From: an uncultured Finegoldia sp.
GTDB lineage: Bacteria; Bacillota; Clostridia; Tissierellales; Peptoniphilaceae
NCBI RefSeq assembly: GCF_947252345.1
Contig: NZ_CAMXVC010000025.1
Location: 1 to 26,000 of the forward strand
Length of the DNA: 26,000 nt
Direction of reading: 5' to 3'
A model generated the notes under the pieces. The model did no database searches, was not told the DNA's origin, and saw nothing but the letters and a program-made list of their open reading frames with translations. Shown one piece after another: positions 1 to 8,387 of this stretch. Position 1 is the first letter of the stretch. The number at the start of each line of letters is the position of its first letter. A program made the translations under genes and the position numbers.

Positions 1-6
1 ATCAAA

Positions 7-30
7 TAACCTGAAATTAATTTCAGGTTA
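7..30. repeat. Perfect 24-bp palindrome at window start
   Basis: Bases 7-18 (TAACCTGAAATT) are followed directly by their exact reverse complement at 19-30. As RNA this gives a hairpin of about 10 bp with a TTAA loop. The downstream bases on the + strand are only moderately T-rich, so it may be the terminator of an unseen upstream gene or a dyad operator. Nothing before it is visible. Confidence 0.5.
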
Positions 31-81
31 TGCTTGACTTTTGTTAGCAGGTTTTCTTGTGAAATTTTAAACTGAAATTGA

Positions 82-110
82 TTGACGAATGATTTTCTAG
101 GATATATCAT
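82..110 (+). promoter_or_regulatory. Sigma-A-type promoter for the GNAT-MATE pair
   Basis: TTGACG at 82-87 and TATCAT at 105-110 are separated by exactly 17 bases, 31 bases before the ATG at 141. Five of six bases match the consensus at each hexamer. The call is from sequence only. Confidence 0.55.
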
Positions 111-140
111 TATATAGATTGAAAAATTTTGGAGATAAAA

Positions 141-686
141 ATGCAATACGAAAATTTTATTTTAAAATGTGGGAAAATAGAAATAAGAAATTTGAAAATG
201 AAGTATTTAGATGATTTTCACGCATACGCCAGTCAAAAAGAGGTGGGACCTCAGGCAGGCTGGAAGCCACACAAGACAATCAAACAATCAAAGAGTATTT
301 TGAAGGATTTCATCGAATCTAAATTAGAATATGGAATTTATTTAGAAGACAAGTTAATCGGGTTAATCGGTGTTTACGAGGATGATTATTTGTTCGATAA
401 ACCTGAATTTGAGGGAAAATCCGGAGTGGAAATTGGCTACAGCTTGAACAAAAATTATTGGGGCCGTGGAATAATGACTGATGTTGTAAAGTGTTTCGTA
501 AATCATTTGATAAACGATTTGGATTATGATTACATTTCTTGCAGTTGTTTTGTTGATAATAAAAGAAGTCTACGAGTTATAGAAAAATCAGGTTTCAAAT
601 TCTTCGCAGAGCATTTTTTTGTAAATTACGATGGGAACAAAAAACCTTGTTACTATTATTATATCGAAAATTTCAAGGAGGGATAG
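141..686 (+). CDS. GNAT-family N-acetyltransferase (RimJ/RimL-like)
   Basis: This 181-aa protein transfers an acetyl group from acetyl-CoA to an amine; the substrate cannot be told from sequence. The acetyl-CoA loop is visible as YWGRGIM (residues 106-112), preceded by the strand VEIGYSLN. The C-terminal part, where an asparagine-arginine pair precedes a VIEKSGF helix, is typical of ribosomal-protein-acetyltransferase relatives. I chose ATG 141 because GGAG at 131-134 is placed correctly for it; the frame also opens with TTG at 129, but that codon overlaps the ribosome binding site. The stop codon lies one base before the TTG start of the MATE gene, so the two are probably co-translated. Family assignment is confident; the role (protein, antibiotic or small-molecule acetylation) is unknown. 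Confidence 0.85.
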   Translation: MQYENFILKCGKIEIRNLKMKYLDDFHAYASQKEVGPQAGWKPHKTIKQSKSILKDFIESKLEYGIYLEDKLIGLIGVYEDDYLFDKPEFEGKSGVEIGYSLNKNYWGRGIMTDVVKCFVNHLINDLDYDYISCSCFVDNKRSLRVIEKSGFKFFAEHFFVNYDGNKKPCYYYYIENFKEG

Positions 687-687
687 A

Positions 688-2085
688 TTGGGATTTGCTA
701 TAAACAAGAATAAATTTATCGGCGACAGAAAATTTTATAAGGGCGTGTTGGTGCTTGCAATTCCAATTATCATTCAACAGCTCATAACATCATTTGTAAA
801 TATGTTGGACAATATTATGGTCGGACAAACGGGAACTTACGCTATGAGCGCTGTCTCAGTTGCGAATCAATTGATTACGGTGTTCAGCTTGGCGATTTTC
901 GGACTGGTGTCTGCTGCCAGTATCTTTGCAGCACAGTACGCAGGGAAAAAGGACTACAGAAACGTCCAAAACTGTCTGTACTTCGATGTCGCTCTGAGTT
1001 TTGTTGTATCTAGTATTAGCATTGTCGTTTTCTGGTTTTTTGGCGAGAAATTATTGTATTTATTTATGAATCCAAATACCGACAGCGAGAAAAACATCGC
1101 CATCACAATGCAATACGCACTAAATTATCTGAGGATTATGACTGTCGGATTCATTCCGTTTGCCTTTTCACAGTCGATATCATCGTCAATGAGAGTTAAC
1201 GGCGAGACAAGGCTTCCAATGGTTACATCAATCGTCACTGTTTTTGTGAACTTTGTTTTTAATTTGGTATTGATTTTTGGACTTGTTGGATTTCCTGCTA
1301 TGGGGCCAAAAGGAGCTGCGATTGCGACTGTGATTTCGAGATTTGCAGAACTGTCGATGTTTATTTATTTCGCAAACAAAACAAAATACAAATTCGAATT
1401 TTATTCTGGATTTTTCGAAAATTTTCACATAGATTTCAAATTGTTCGAGAAAATTACGATTGCAGGCATTCCTTTGATTGTAAATGAAGTGTTGTACTCA
1501 TTGGGAATTACAGCGATTACACAATCATACTCCACGAGAGGAATTGAAGCGTTGGCAGCGTACAATATTTCACAGACAATCATTGGGCTTTTTATCGTGT
1601 TCAACTTGGCGATGGGAGATTGCATTTCAATTATGGTCGGACGACTTCTTGGACGTTATGAGATTGAAGAAGCAGTCGACACAGACAGAAAACTAATTGT
1701 GTTTTCATTTATCCTCGCTGTTTTTGTAGGTACAGTGTTGGTGATTTTGGCGCCGCTTTTTCCGGAATTTTACAACACAACAGAAGATGTAAAAATTATG
1801 GCGACGAATATGTTGAGAGTTGGAGGAGCGTTTTTGTGGATTTCCGCAGTCTACAATGCCTCGTACTACACTTTGAGAAGTGGTGGCAAGACGATAATAA
1901 CGTTGGTATTCGACTCTGTTGGAATAGTTTTGATTTCATATCCAGTATCATTTTTGCTTGCAAAATTTACAGGATTTGACATCGTCACAATGTATTTGAT
2001 AATAACAGCGATTGATTTTTACAAAATAATACTCGGATTGTTTTTGGTTAACAAGAGAATTTGGGTGAAAAATTTGGCAAAATAA
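688..2085 (+). CDS. MATE-family multidrug efflux transporter
   Basis: This is a 465-aa integral membrane protein with about twelve hydrophobic segments, and its length is normal for the MATE (NorM/DinF-like) family. MATE proteins export cationic drugs or metabolites using Na+ or H+ gradients. The N-terminal part carries the family-typical pattern (LAIPIIIQQLITSFVNMLDN, then VSVANQL), and the internal repeat begins near residue 245. The frame is open from ATG 631, but that start would overlap 56 bases of the acetyltransferase gene and lacks a binding site. TTG 688 has AAGGAGGG at 675-682 five bases upstream and gives a normal MATE N-terminus, so I choose it. Coupling to the acetyltransferase hints at a shared detoxification role, which is inference. 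No clear terminator follows. Confidence 0.88.
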   Translation: MGFAINKNKFIGDRKFYKGVLVLAIPIIIQQLITSFVNMLDNIMVGQTGTYAMSAVSVANQLITVFSLAIFGLVSAASIFAAQYAGKKDYRNVQNCLYFDVALSFVVSSISIVVFWFFGEKLLYLFMNPNTDSEKNIAITMQYALNYLRIMTVGFIPFAFSQSISSSMRVNGETRLPMVTSIVTVFVNFVFNLVLIFGLVGFPAMGPKGAAIATVISRFAELSMFIYFANKTKYKFEFYSGFFENFHIDFKLFEKITIAGIPLIVNEVLYSLGITAITQSYSTRGIEALAAYNISQTIIGLFIVFNLAMGDCISIMVGRLLGRYEIEEAVDTDRKLIVFSFILAVFVGTVLVILAPLFPEFYNTTEDVKIMATNMLRVGGAFLWISAVYNASYYTLRSGGKTIITLVFDSVGIVLISYPVSFLLAKFTGFDIVTMYLIITAIDFYKIILGLFLVNKRIWVKNLAK

Positions 2086-2126
2086 AATTTTGATATTTTT
2101 TAATAAATGTGTATTTTGGCTATTTG

Positions 2127-2135
2127 TGATATAAT
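2127..2135 (+). promoter_or_regulatory. Extended -10 promoter of the gltX operon
   Basis: TGA-TATAAT at 2127-2135 is a TG-extended -10 box with a perfect hexamer, 35 bases before the gltX ATG. No good -35 box lies 17 bases upstream, as expected when the TG extension compensates. Confidence 0.6.
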
Positions 2136-2170
2136 TAAAGAAGTTAAATTTATTTTTTATGGGGGAAAAT

Positions 2171-3640
2171 ATGAGTGAAGTAAGAGTAAGATTTGCTCCA
2201 AGTCCAACAGGATTTTTGCACATTGGTGGACTTAGAACAGCTTTATATAATTATTTGTACGCAAAAAGAAACAACGGGAAATTCATTCTAAGAATAGAAG
2301 ACACTGACAGAACGAGATTTGTCGACGGCGCAATCGAAAATCTATTGGAACAATTGAAATGGGCAGGACTCAATCCTGACGAGGGAGTTGTTCTTGGAGA
2401 TGATGGAAATGTAACAGAAGTTGGGGATTGTGGCCCTTATGTTCAATCTGACAGAGTAAAACAAGGCTTGTATAAAAAATACATCGATGAATTGATAGAA
2501 AAAGGATACGCTTATTACTGTTTCTGTTCAAAAGACAGATTGGATCAAGTAAAGGCACAACAAAAAGCTGACGGCTTGATGCCAAAATACGACGGACTTT
2601 GCAGGGGAATCAGCATTGAAGACGCTAAGAAGAGAATTGCTAACGGCGAAGAATACGTCATCAGATTGAAGCTTCCTGAAAACAAAGAAATAACATTCAA
2701 CGATGCGATAAAAGGCAAGATAACTTTCAACACAAATGATATGGATGATCAAGTTTTGATAAAATCAGACGGATTTCCAACTTATCACTTCGCAGTTGTT
2801 GTTGACGACCACTTGATGGGAATTACTCACATCGTTCGTGGGGATGAATGGATTTCTTCCACTGCAAAACACGTCTATATGTATCAATGTTTCGGATGGG
2901 ATGTTCCAGAATTTGTTCACTTGCCGGTTGTTTTGAACAAATCGGGAAAGAAATTGTCCAAGAGAAACGATGACGTAGCTGTAAAAGATTTCAGAAAAAA
3001 AGGATACTTGCCAGAAGCGATTGACAATTACCTTGCACTTGTAGGTTGGTCGAGCGAAGACAACCAAGAAATCTTGTCTATGGATGAATTGAAACAAAAA
3101 TTTGACTTCAGCAGGGTTTCAAAATCCGGCGGAGTATTCGACACCGAAAAATTAAACTGGATTAACAGACATTATATTAAGGAAATAGAAGACGAAAAAC
3201 TCGAATCGATGTTAAAACCATACTTGGTTGACAGCGGTGTGATTTCACAAGATTATCCGGATTACAAAATGATTGAAATAGCTTCTTTGTTCAAAGAAGA
3301 GTTGGATTATTTGGAAGAAATCACTGAAAAAGTAGAGTTCATTTTCAAAGATTACGAAATGGATGAAGATGCCAAGGAATTTTTGAATTACGAAAGATTA
3401 GATGAACTAATGAATGCTTTGAAAGAAGAAATAGAATCTGTCGACGAAATCGAGAAAGAATTTGCATCAGGCGTTATGAAAAAAGTTCAAAAGAAAACAG
3501 GAATAAAAGGAAAAGATTTGTGGATGACAACTAGAGCTGTGGTTACTGGAAATGTTCACGGACCGGATTTGGATTCCATAATGGTTGTTCTTGGAAAGAA
3601 AGAAGTGTTAGATAGAATCGACAAAGCTTTGAATAGATAG
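2171..3640 (+). CDS. gltX: Glutamyl-tRNA synthetase
   Basis: This 489-aa class I aminoacyl-tRNA synthetase charges tRNA-Glu in the cytosol. The HIGH-type signature is APSPTGFLHIGG (residues 9-20), the RIEDTDR motif follows, and the KMSKS-type loop is KKLSKRND near residues 260-267. Residues 117 and 119 (CFC) and a later Cys at 144 resemble the zinc-binding insertion of bacterial GluRS, but the final ligand is not obvious. I chose ATG 2171 because GGGGGA at 2161-2166 serves it; an in-frame ATG at 2159 would add four residues and overlaps that site. It begins the gltX-cysS-thyX-degV-MATE operon and is eight bases from cysS. Whether it charges only tRNA-Glu or also tRNA-Gln depends on gatCAB, which is not in the window. 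Confidence 0.97.
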   Translation: MSEVRVRFAPSPTGFLHIGGLRTALYNYLYAKRNNGKFILRIEDTDRTRFVDGAIENLLEQLKWAGLNPDEGVVLGDDGNVTEVGDCGPYVQSDRVKQGLYKKYIDELIEKGYAYYCFCSKDRLDQVKAQQKADGLMPKYDGLCRGISIEDAKKRIANGEEYVIRLKLPENKEITFNDAIKGKITFNTNDMDDQVLIKSDGFPTYHFAVVVDDHLMGITHIVRGDEWISSTAKHVYMYQCFGWDVPEFVHLPVVLNKSGKKLSKRNDDVAVKDFRKKGYLPEAIDNYLALVGWSSEDNQEILSMDELKQKFDFSRVSKSGGVFDTEKLNWINRHYIKEIEDEKLESMLKPYLVDSGVISQDYPDYKMIEIASLFKEELDYLEEITEKVEFIFKDYEMDEDAKEFLNYERLDELMNALKEEIESVDEIEKEFASGVMKKVQKKTGIKGKDLWMTTRAVVTGNVHGPDLDSIMVVLGKKEVLDRIDKALNR

Positions 3641-3648
3641 GAGAAGAT

Positions 3649-5037
3649 ATGAAGTTATACAATACACTGACACGAAAAAAGGAAGAATTTAAACCAATTA
3701 AAGAAAATAATGTCGGTATATACGTATGCGGACCTACAGTTTACAACTATATTCACGTTGGCAACGCTAGGCCAATTGTCGTTTTCGATACATTGAGAAG
3801 ATATTTCATCTACAAAGGATATAAGGTAAAATTTGTCAGCAACTTCACCGATATCGACGACAAAATCATCAACAAAGCAAAAGATGAAAACATCGACTTC
3901 AGAGAAATCACCAAGAAATACATCCAAGCCTATTTGGAAAATGTAAAGGGACTTAACTTCGACGAAGAAGACACAATTCATCCTAAAGCTACGGAATATA
4001 TCGGAGAAATGATAAAATTTGTAAAATCATTAGAAGACAAGGGTGCAGCTTATAATGTCGATGGAAATGTGTATTTTGATATAACTAAGGCAAAGGACTA
4101 CGGAAAATTATCCAAGAAAAACATCGACGATTTGAGAGCTGGAGCGAGAATTGACGTCAACAGTGAGAAGAAAAATCCGATGGATTTTGCTCTGTGGAAA
4201 AAAAGAAAAGAAGACAGCGAACCAGCTTGGCAAAGCCCTTGGGGAATGGGAAGACCGGGCTGGCACTTGGAGTGTTCGGTAATGAGCAAATCTATTTTGG
4301 GAGACACTATCGACATTCACGCTGGCGGAGAAGATTTGCAATTTCCACATCACGAAAATGAAATTGCCCAATCAGAAACATGCACAGGAGCTCACTTTGC
4401 AAATTATTGGTTGCACAATTCTATGATTACTGTGGACAAAGAAAAAATGAGTAAATCAAAGAATAACTTCTTCTTGTTAAAAGATATCGAAGAACAGTTT
4501 GATTTGGAAGTTATAAGATTGTGGTTGTTGTCAGTTCATTACAGAAATCCTATCGATTTTAGCCACGACACACTAGTTGCCACACAAAATTCTCTTGAAA
4601 GATTGTACACAGCGAAGAAATATTTGAATAGAATTTTGAAGAATGCAACAGAATTTGAAGCAGACGATAAAAACATTCAAGCATTTAGAGAAAAATTTGA
4701 ACAGGCGATGGATGATGACATTAATACATCTGACGCTATCAGCGTGTTGTTTGATTTTGTGAAATACATCAACAAAAACTACGATGATAAAACATCAAAG
4801 ATAGTCTTAACACAGGCAAAGAAATTGATGGATGACATTTCTTATGTTTTGGGAATTTTGTTCAAAGAGGAAGACGATACTTTGGATTCTGAAATTGAAG
4901 ATTTGATACAACAGAGAAATGCGGCAAGGAAACAAAAAGATTTTAATAAAGCCGATGAAATAAGAGACAAGCTTTTATCTATGGGAATCGTGTTGAAAGA
5001 TACCAGAGATGGAGTTGTATGGGAGAGAAGTAATTAA
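3649..5037 (+). CDS. cysS: Cysteinyl-tRNA synthetase
   Basis: This is a 462-aa class I synthetase that charges tRNA-Cys. The HIGH-type motif is HVGN (36-39) in the stretch CGPTVYNYIHVGNARP, and KMSKS is at 266-270. The zinc ligands of the family are all in place: Cys27, Cys209, His234 and Glu238, almost the E. coli numbering. Length is normal. The binding site AGGAGA sits four bases before the ATG, and the gene overlaps thyX by one base (TAATG), implying translational coupling. In many Firmicutes a mini-ribonuclease III gene (mrnC) follows cysS; here thyX follows directly. The gltX-cysS pair is common in Firmicutes. Confidence 0.97.
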   Translation: MKLYNTLTRKKEEFKPIKENNVGIYVCGPTVYNYIHVGNARPIVVFDTLRRYFIYKGYKVKFVSNFTDIDDKIINKAKDENIDFREITKKYIQAYLENVKGLNFDEEDTIHPKATEYIGEMIKFVKSLEDKGAAYNVDGNVYFDITKAKDYGKLSKKNIDDLRAGARIDVNSEKKNPMDFALWKKRKEDSEPAWQSPWGMGRPGWHLECSVMSKSILGDTIDIHAGGEDLQFPHHENEIAQSETCTGAHFANYWLHNSMITVDKEKMSKSKNNFFLLKDIEEQFDLEVIRLWLLSVHYRNPIDFSHDTLVATQNSLERLYTAKKYLNRILKNATEFEADDKNIQAFREKFEQAMDDDINTSDAISVLFDFVKYINKNYDDKTSKIVLTQAKKLMDDISYVLGILFKEEDDTLDSEIEDLIQQRNAARKQKDFNKADEIRDKLLSMGIVLKDTRDGVVWERSN

Positions 5038-5798
5038 TGAAAGTCAATTTGATTAGATACACACAAGATGCTCAGAAATTAGTTGCAGCCAGTGCCAAAC
5101 TTTGCTATTCAGATAGTTCTGTTATGGATATAGAAGACGGATTAACAGATGAAAATGTCGAAAATTTCATAAATAAACTGATGAATATCGGACATATGTC
5201 ACCAGTTGAGCACATCAGCTTCACATTTGCAATAGAAGGTGTATCTAGGACGTTGACTCATCAATTGGTAAGACATAGATTGGCAAGCTTCTCACAACAA
5301 TCACAGCGTTACGTCAGAACTACAAACTATGAATATATCACTCCACCCAAAATCAAAAACAATCCAAAAGCACTTGAAATCTACGAGAAACATATGCAAC
5401 AGACTTTACAAGCGTATAATGAATTGACAGAAATTTTAATAAAAGAAGAATACGATAAATTGATTGAACAAGGATTAGATGAGAAAAAGGCTCGTTCAAT
5501 CTCTGAAAAAAGTTCCATAGAAGATGCAAGATACGTATTTTCAAATGCGACGGAAACAAAACTCGTGCTCACGATGAATGCGAGGGAGCTTTTGCATTTT
5601 TTTGAAGCTCGTTGTTGCGAAAGGGCTCAATGGGAAATAAGAAATATGGCGACATTGATGTTGATTGAAGCAAAGAAAGTTTGCCCTCAAATTTTCAAAA
5701 AAGCAGGTCCTGGTTGCGTAAAGGGAATTTGTCCAGAGGGAAAGATGACTTGTGGAAAAATAAAACAGGTAAGAGAGTATTTTAATAATCTTGATTAG
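5037..5798 (+). CDS. thyX: FAD-dependent thymidylate synthase
   Basis: This 253-aa flavoenzyme makes dTMP from dUMP, using methylenetetrahydrofolate and NADPH. The ThyX signature RHR-x7-S is present: RHR at 79-81 and Ser89 in RHRLASFSQQSQR. The downstream ATETKLVLTMNARELLHFFEARCC stretch matches the dUMP-binding part of the family. The C-terminus is cysteine-rich (C-x3-C-x5-C between about residues 221 and 240), a tail seen in clostridial ThyX proteins. The ATG overlaps the cysS stop codon, and GGGAGAG lies nine bases upstream. ThyX instead of ThyA is typical of anaerobic Firmicutes. Confidence 0.97.
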   Translation: MKVNLIRYTQDAQKLVAASAKLCYSDSSVMDIEDGLTDENVENFINKLMNIGHMSPVEHISFTFAIEGVSRTLTHQLVRHRLASFSQQSQRYVRTTNYEYITPPKIKNNPKALEIYEKHMQQTLQAYNELTEILIKEEYDKLIEQGLDEKKARSISEKSSIEDARYVFSNATETKLVLTMNARELLHFFEARCCERAQWEIRNMATLMLIEAKKVCPQIFKKAGPGCVKGICPEGKMTCGKIKQVREYFNNLD

Positions 5799-5813
5799 TA
5801 ATAGGAGATATTT

Positions 5814-6659
5814 ATGGAAAAAATAGCAATTTTAACAGACTCAGGTAGTGAGATTACACCAAAAATAGCACAAGAATACGGTATTGAATTGATACCTCTT
5901 CATATAAATTATTCCGATGAGTCTTTCAACGACTTCACAGTTAAACCTCAGTATATTTACGATAATATCGACAGAGAAATTCCAAAGACATCTATTCCAT
6001 CTCTCGGAGATATAGTGGATAAATTCAAGGAAATCAAAGAAAAAGGATTCGACAAGATAATCTGCATTTCAATTTCATCGAAATTAAGCGGAATGTACAA
6101 CGCTTGTATGCTTGCAAAAAGTCAAGTTGAAGATGTAGACATTGAAGTTTTTGATTCGAAAAATATATCAATGGGCACGGGATTTTTTGCAATATTTGCG
6201 AGAAAATTAATCAACGAGGGATTGTCATTTGAAGCTGTAATCGACAAAATGAAATCAAAAATAAAAGATTCCGTTCCTATTATAACTTTGGATACACTAA
6301 AATATCTCACATTAGGGGGAAGAATTGGGAAAGTCACAGGAATTGTTGGAAATCTTTTGAATTTGAAACTTATAATATCTTGCAACGAAGATGGAGAGTA
6401 CTACACTGTAGAAAAAAATCGTGGCACTATGAAAAACATAAATAGTGCAATCAATATTGTAAAGAAAGAATTATCTGAAATCAAAGATTATTATTTGGTT
6501 TTGTTACAAGGAGACAATCAAAGCGCATTGGATTATGCCAAAGAAAGTATGAAAGATTTGATAGAAGGAGCAAAATTTTTCTACGAAGGTCAAATAGCAC
6601 CGACATTGTCAATCCATACGGGACCAGGATTGTTAGGGATTTGCTATTTTAAATTATAA
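5814..6659 (+). CDS. DegV-family fatty-acid-binding protein
   Basis: This 281-aa cytosolic protein is of the DegV/FakB type. Such proteins bind a fatty acid and, where FakA exists, present it for phosphorylation before phospholipid synthesis. The sequence shows the N-terminal ILTDSGSEI motif (6-14), KTSIPSLGD (59-66) in place of the common TSQPS loop, and SSKLSGMYNA (88-97), which lines the fatty-acid carboxylate pocket in the family. The C-terminal domain ends with IAPTLSIHTGPGLLGI, also a family hallmark. The start has AGGAGA at 5803-5808. It lies in the gltX operon between thyX and a MATE gene; no fakA is visible, so the link to lipid metabolism rests on family knowledge. Confidence 0.9.
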   Translation: MEKIAILTDSGSEITPKIAQEYGIELIPLHINYSDESFNDFTVKPQYIYDNIDREIPKTSIPSLGDIVDKFKEIKEKGFDKIICISISSKLSGMYNACMLAKSQVEDVDIEVFDSKNISMGTGFFAIFARKLINEGLSFEAVIDKMKSKIKDSVPIITLDTLKYLTLGGRIGKVTGIVGNLLNLKLIISCNEDGEYYTVEKNRGTMKNINSAINIVKKELSEIKDYYLVLLQGDNQSALDYAKESMKDLIEGAKFFYEGQIAPTLSIHTGPGLLGICYFKL

Positions 6660-6677
6660 AACCAAGGGGGGGAATTA

Positions 6678-8048
6678 ATGGGTAAAAAAAGCAACATAGA
6701 TTTTATAACCAATGGTAAAATTACCGATGTTATTTTTAAATTGAGCATCCCATTGATGATTAGCAATTTAATCAAAACCCTATATGGTATAACTGATGGA
6801 ATATACGTCGCACAAATCAGCTCTGTTGATTATGCGGCGACATCTTTTACTTGGCCAGTTTTGTATTTATTTATTGCTGTTGGGCTTGGAGTAAGCGTTG
6901 CGGCAACGGCACTTATGAGCCAAAGGCTTGGGGCTAGAAAATTAGATGATTGTTCTATTTATGCTGGACACACGTTAGTGTTGACCAGTTTTCTAGGAGT
7001 AATTTTCAGTATTTTGGGAGTGATAACAGCGCCTTTTATTGTGAGATGGATGGGAGCGACAGGAAACTTCGAATACAAATCTTATATTTTCTTAGCGATA
7101 AATTCACTTGGATTGTTGTTTGATATGATATTTTTTGGATATCAGGCAATTCTCAATTCACAGGGAAGAACAAAATCAATGACTATTATCTCTACGATTT
7201 CTTCGGTGGCTAATGTAATCTTAGACCCTTTTTTTATATTTGACAGTGTTCTGGGAATACCGGGACTTAATATGGGACTAGCGGGTGCTGCTTGGGCGAC
7301 TGTTTTGTCGAAGGTTTTGTTGGTTGTATTCGCAGTTAGAACTGTAAAAAAAGAATCGGAAATCGAAGTTAGTTTCAAAAACTTCAACTTCGATATGGGA
7401 ATAATAAAACACATTTTTTCCATCGCAATTCCGGCATCACTCGGCTCCAGTGGAGAGGCTATTGGCTTTACAATTCTAAATGGTTTTATTCAATCTTACG
7501 GAACTACAACCCTTGCGGCTTTTTCGATGGGAAACAGATTATCCGATATTTTTAATCAAGGTTCAATTGGAATAGGGATGGCGTTGACATCAATTACAGG
7601 ACAAAACATCGGAGCTGGAAAAAAAGAAAGAAGCAAACAAATTTTCAAACGAGCTAACATTATCATCACATTTTTTTCGTTGATTTCCGCAATGATTATT
7701 TTGGTTTTCAAAGACCAGCTGTTGTCGATTTTCATCAAGGACAAGAGTGATATCGAACTATGGGCTCAAGCGAGCGAATATATGTATTACTCTGCAGTAA
7801 TCACATTTTTTATGGGATATTTTTCGGCTATTAATGGATTCTTTCAGGGAATTGGAAAAACAAAACTCACAATGTTTTTGTCACTTGCAAGATTGTGGGC
7901 ACTGAGATTGCCGTTGATTGTTATACTTAAACATTTGACGAATTTGGAATCAACTGGAATTTGGATATCGATGTTGGTTTCAAATGGACTTACAGTTTTA
8001 ATTGGATTTATAATTTATTCAAGAGGAAAATGGGATAGATTGGACTGA
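6678..8048 (+). CDS. MATE-family efflux transporter (second copy)
   Basis: This 456-aa protein has about twelve membrane segments in two repeats, the second beginning near residue 235 (FNFDMGIIKHIFSIAIPASLGSSGEAIGF). The N-terminal KLSIPLMISNLIKTLYGITDGIYVAQIS and the VSVAATALMSQRLGARK stretch are typical of the MATE superfamily. It is clearly a different protein from the MATE at 688-2085. The start ATG is preceded by an unusually G-rich binding site (AAGGGGGGG, 6664-6672). It is the last gene of the gltX operon; its stop codon lies inside the terminator stem. Substrate unknown. Confidence 0.88.
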   Translation: MGKKSNIDFITNGKITDVIFKLSIPLMISNLIKTLYGITDGIYVAQISSVDYAATSFTWPVLYLFIAVGLGVSVAATALMSQRLGARKLDDCSIYAGHTLVLTSFLGVIFSILGVITAPFIVRWMGATGNFEYKSYIFLAINSLGLLFDMIFFGYQAILNSQGRTKSMTIISTISSVANVILDPFFIFDSVLGIPGLNMGLAGAAWATVLSKVLLVVFAVRTVKKESEIEVSFKNFNFDMGIIKHIFSIAIPASLGSSGEAIGFTILNGFIQSYGTTTLAAFSMGNRLSDIFNQGSIGIGMALTSITGQNIGAGKKERSKQIFKRANIIITFFSLISAMIILVFKDQLLSIFIKDKSDIELWAQASEYMYYSAVITFFMGYFSAINGFFQGIGKTKLTMFLSLARLWALRLPLIVILKHLTNLESTGIWISMLVSNGLTVLIGFIIYSRGKWDRLD

Positions 8049-8071
8049 TGCTCTGCATTGGTCTTTTTTTT
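8043..8071 (+). terminator. Rho-independent terminator ending the gltX operon
   Basis: Stem GACTGATGC (8043-8051), loop TCT and GCATTGGTC (8055-8063) form nine pairs including two G-U, followed by eight T residues. The stem contains the stop codon of the MATE gene (8046-8048), so termination overlaps the end of the coding region. Confidence 0.8.
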
Positions 8072-8387
8072 ATTGGGTAAATTTATAAATTAAAATATTG
8101 AAACATTTAGGGGGAATTTTACCAAAAATCAAAAATAAAATGTTATTTATTTTTCGTTGAAATTTCGGGATAATTTGCTGAAAACAAAATACATAAAATA
8201 TTAGCAATTCAAAAATGATTTTTGAAAAACATTTAAAAACGTGTAAATAAAAGCGTTAGATGGATTTATAGGAAAATACAATACCCATATATCAGGGAAA
8301 ACGATATATAATTTATAATATTTATTGTTTATAATAAAACAATATGATAAGCTATTAAAGGAAAAAATAAAAAAAGGAGATGTTTAT
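8072..8387 (+). promoter_or_regulatory. Leader/promoter region of the symporter gene with a dyad
   Basis: This gene-free stretch of 316 bases is very AT-rich and has no convincing ORF. Near its end are three TATAAT hexamers (8307-8312, 8314-8319, 8330-8335), none with a good -35 box at 17 bases. The third lies in the centre of a perfect 8-bp inverted repeat, TATTGTTT (8323-8330) and AAACAATA (8337-8344). A dyad overlapping a -10 box is the expected geometry of a repressor operator. I see nothing else in the stretch. Confidence 0.45.

Noticed and set aside
8093..8300. Small ORFs in the leader of the symporter gene
   Set aside because: The frames are very short, lack suitable starts with binding sites, and are AT-rich noise.
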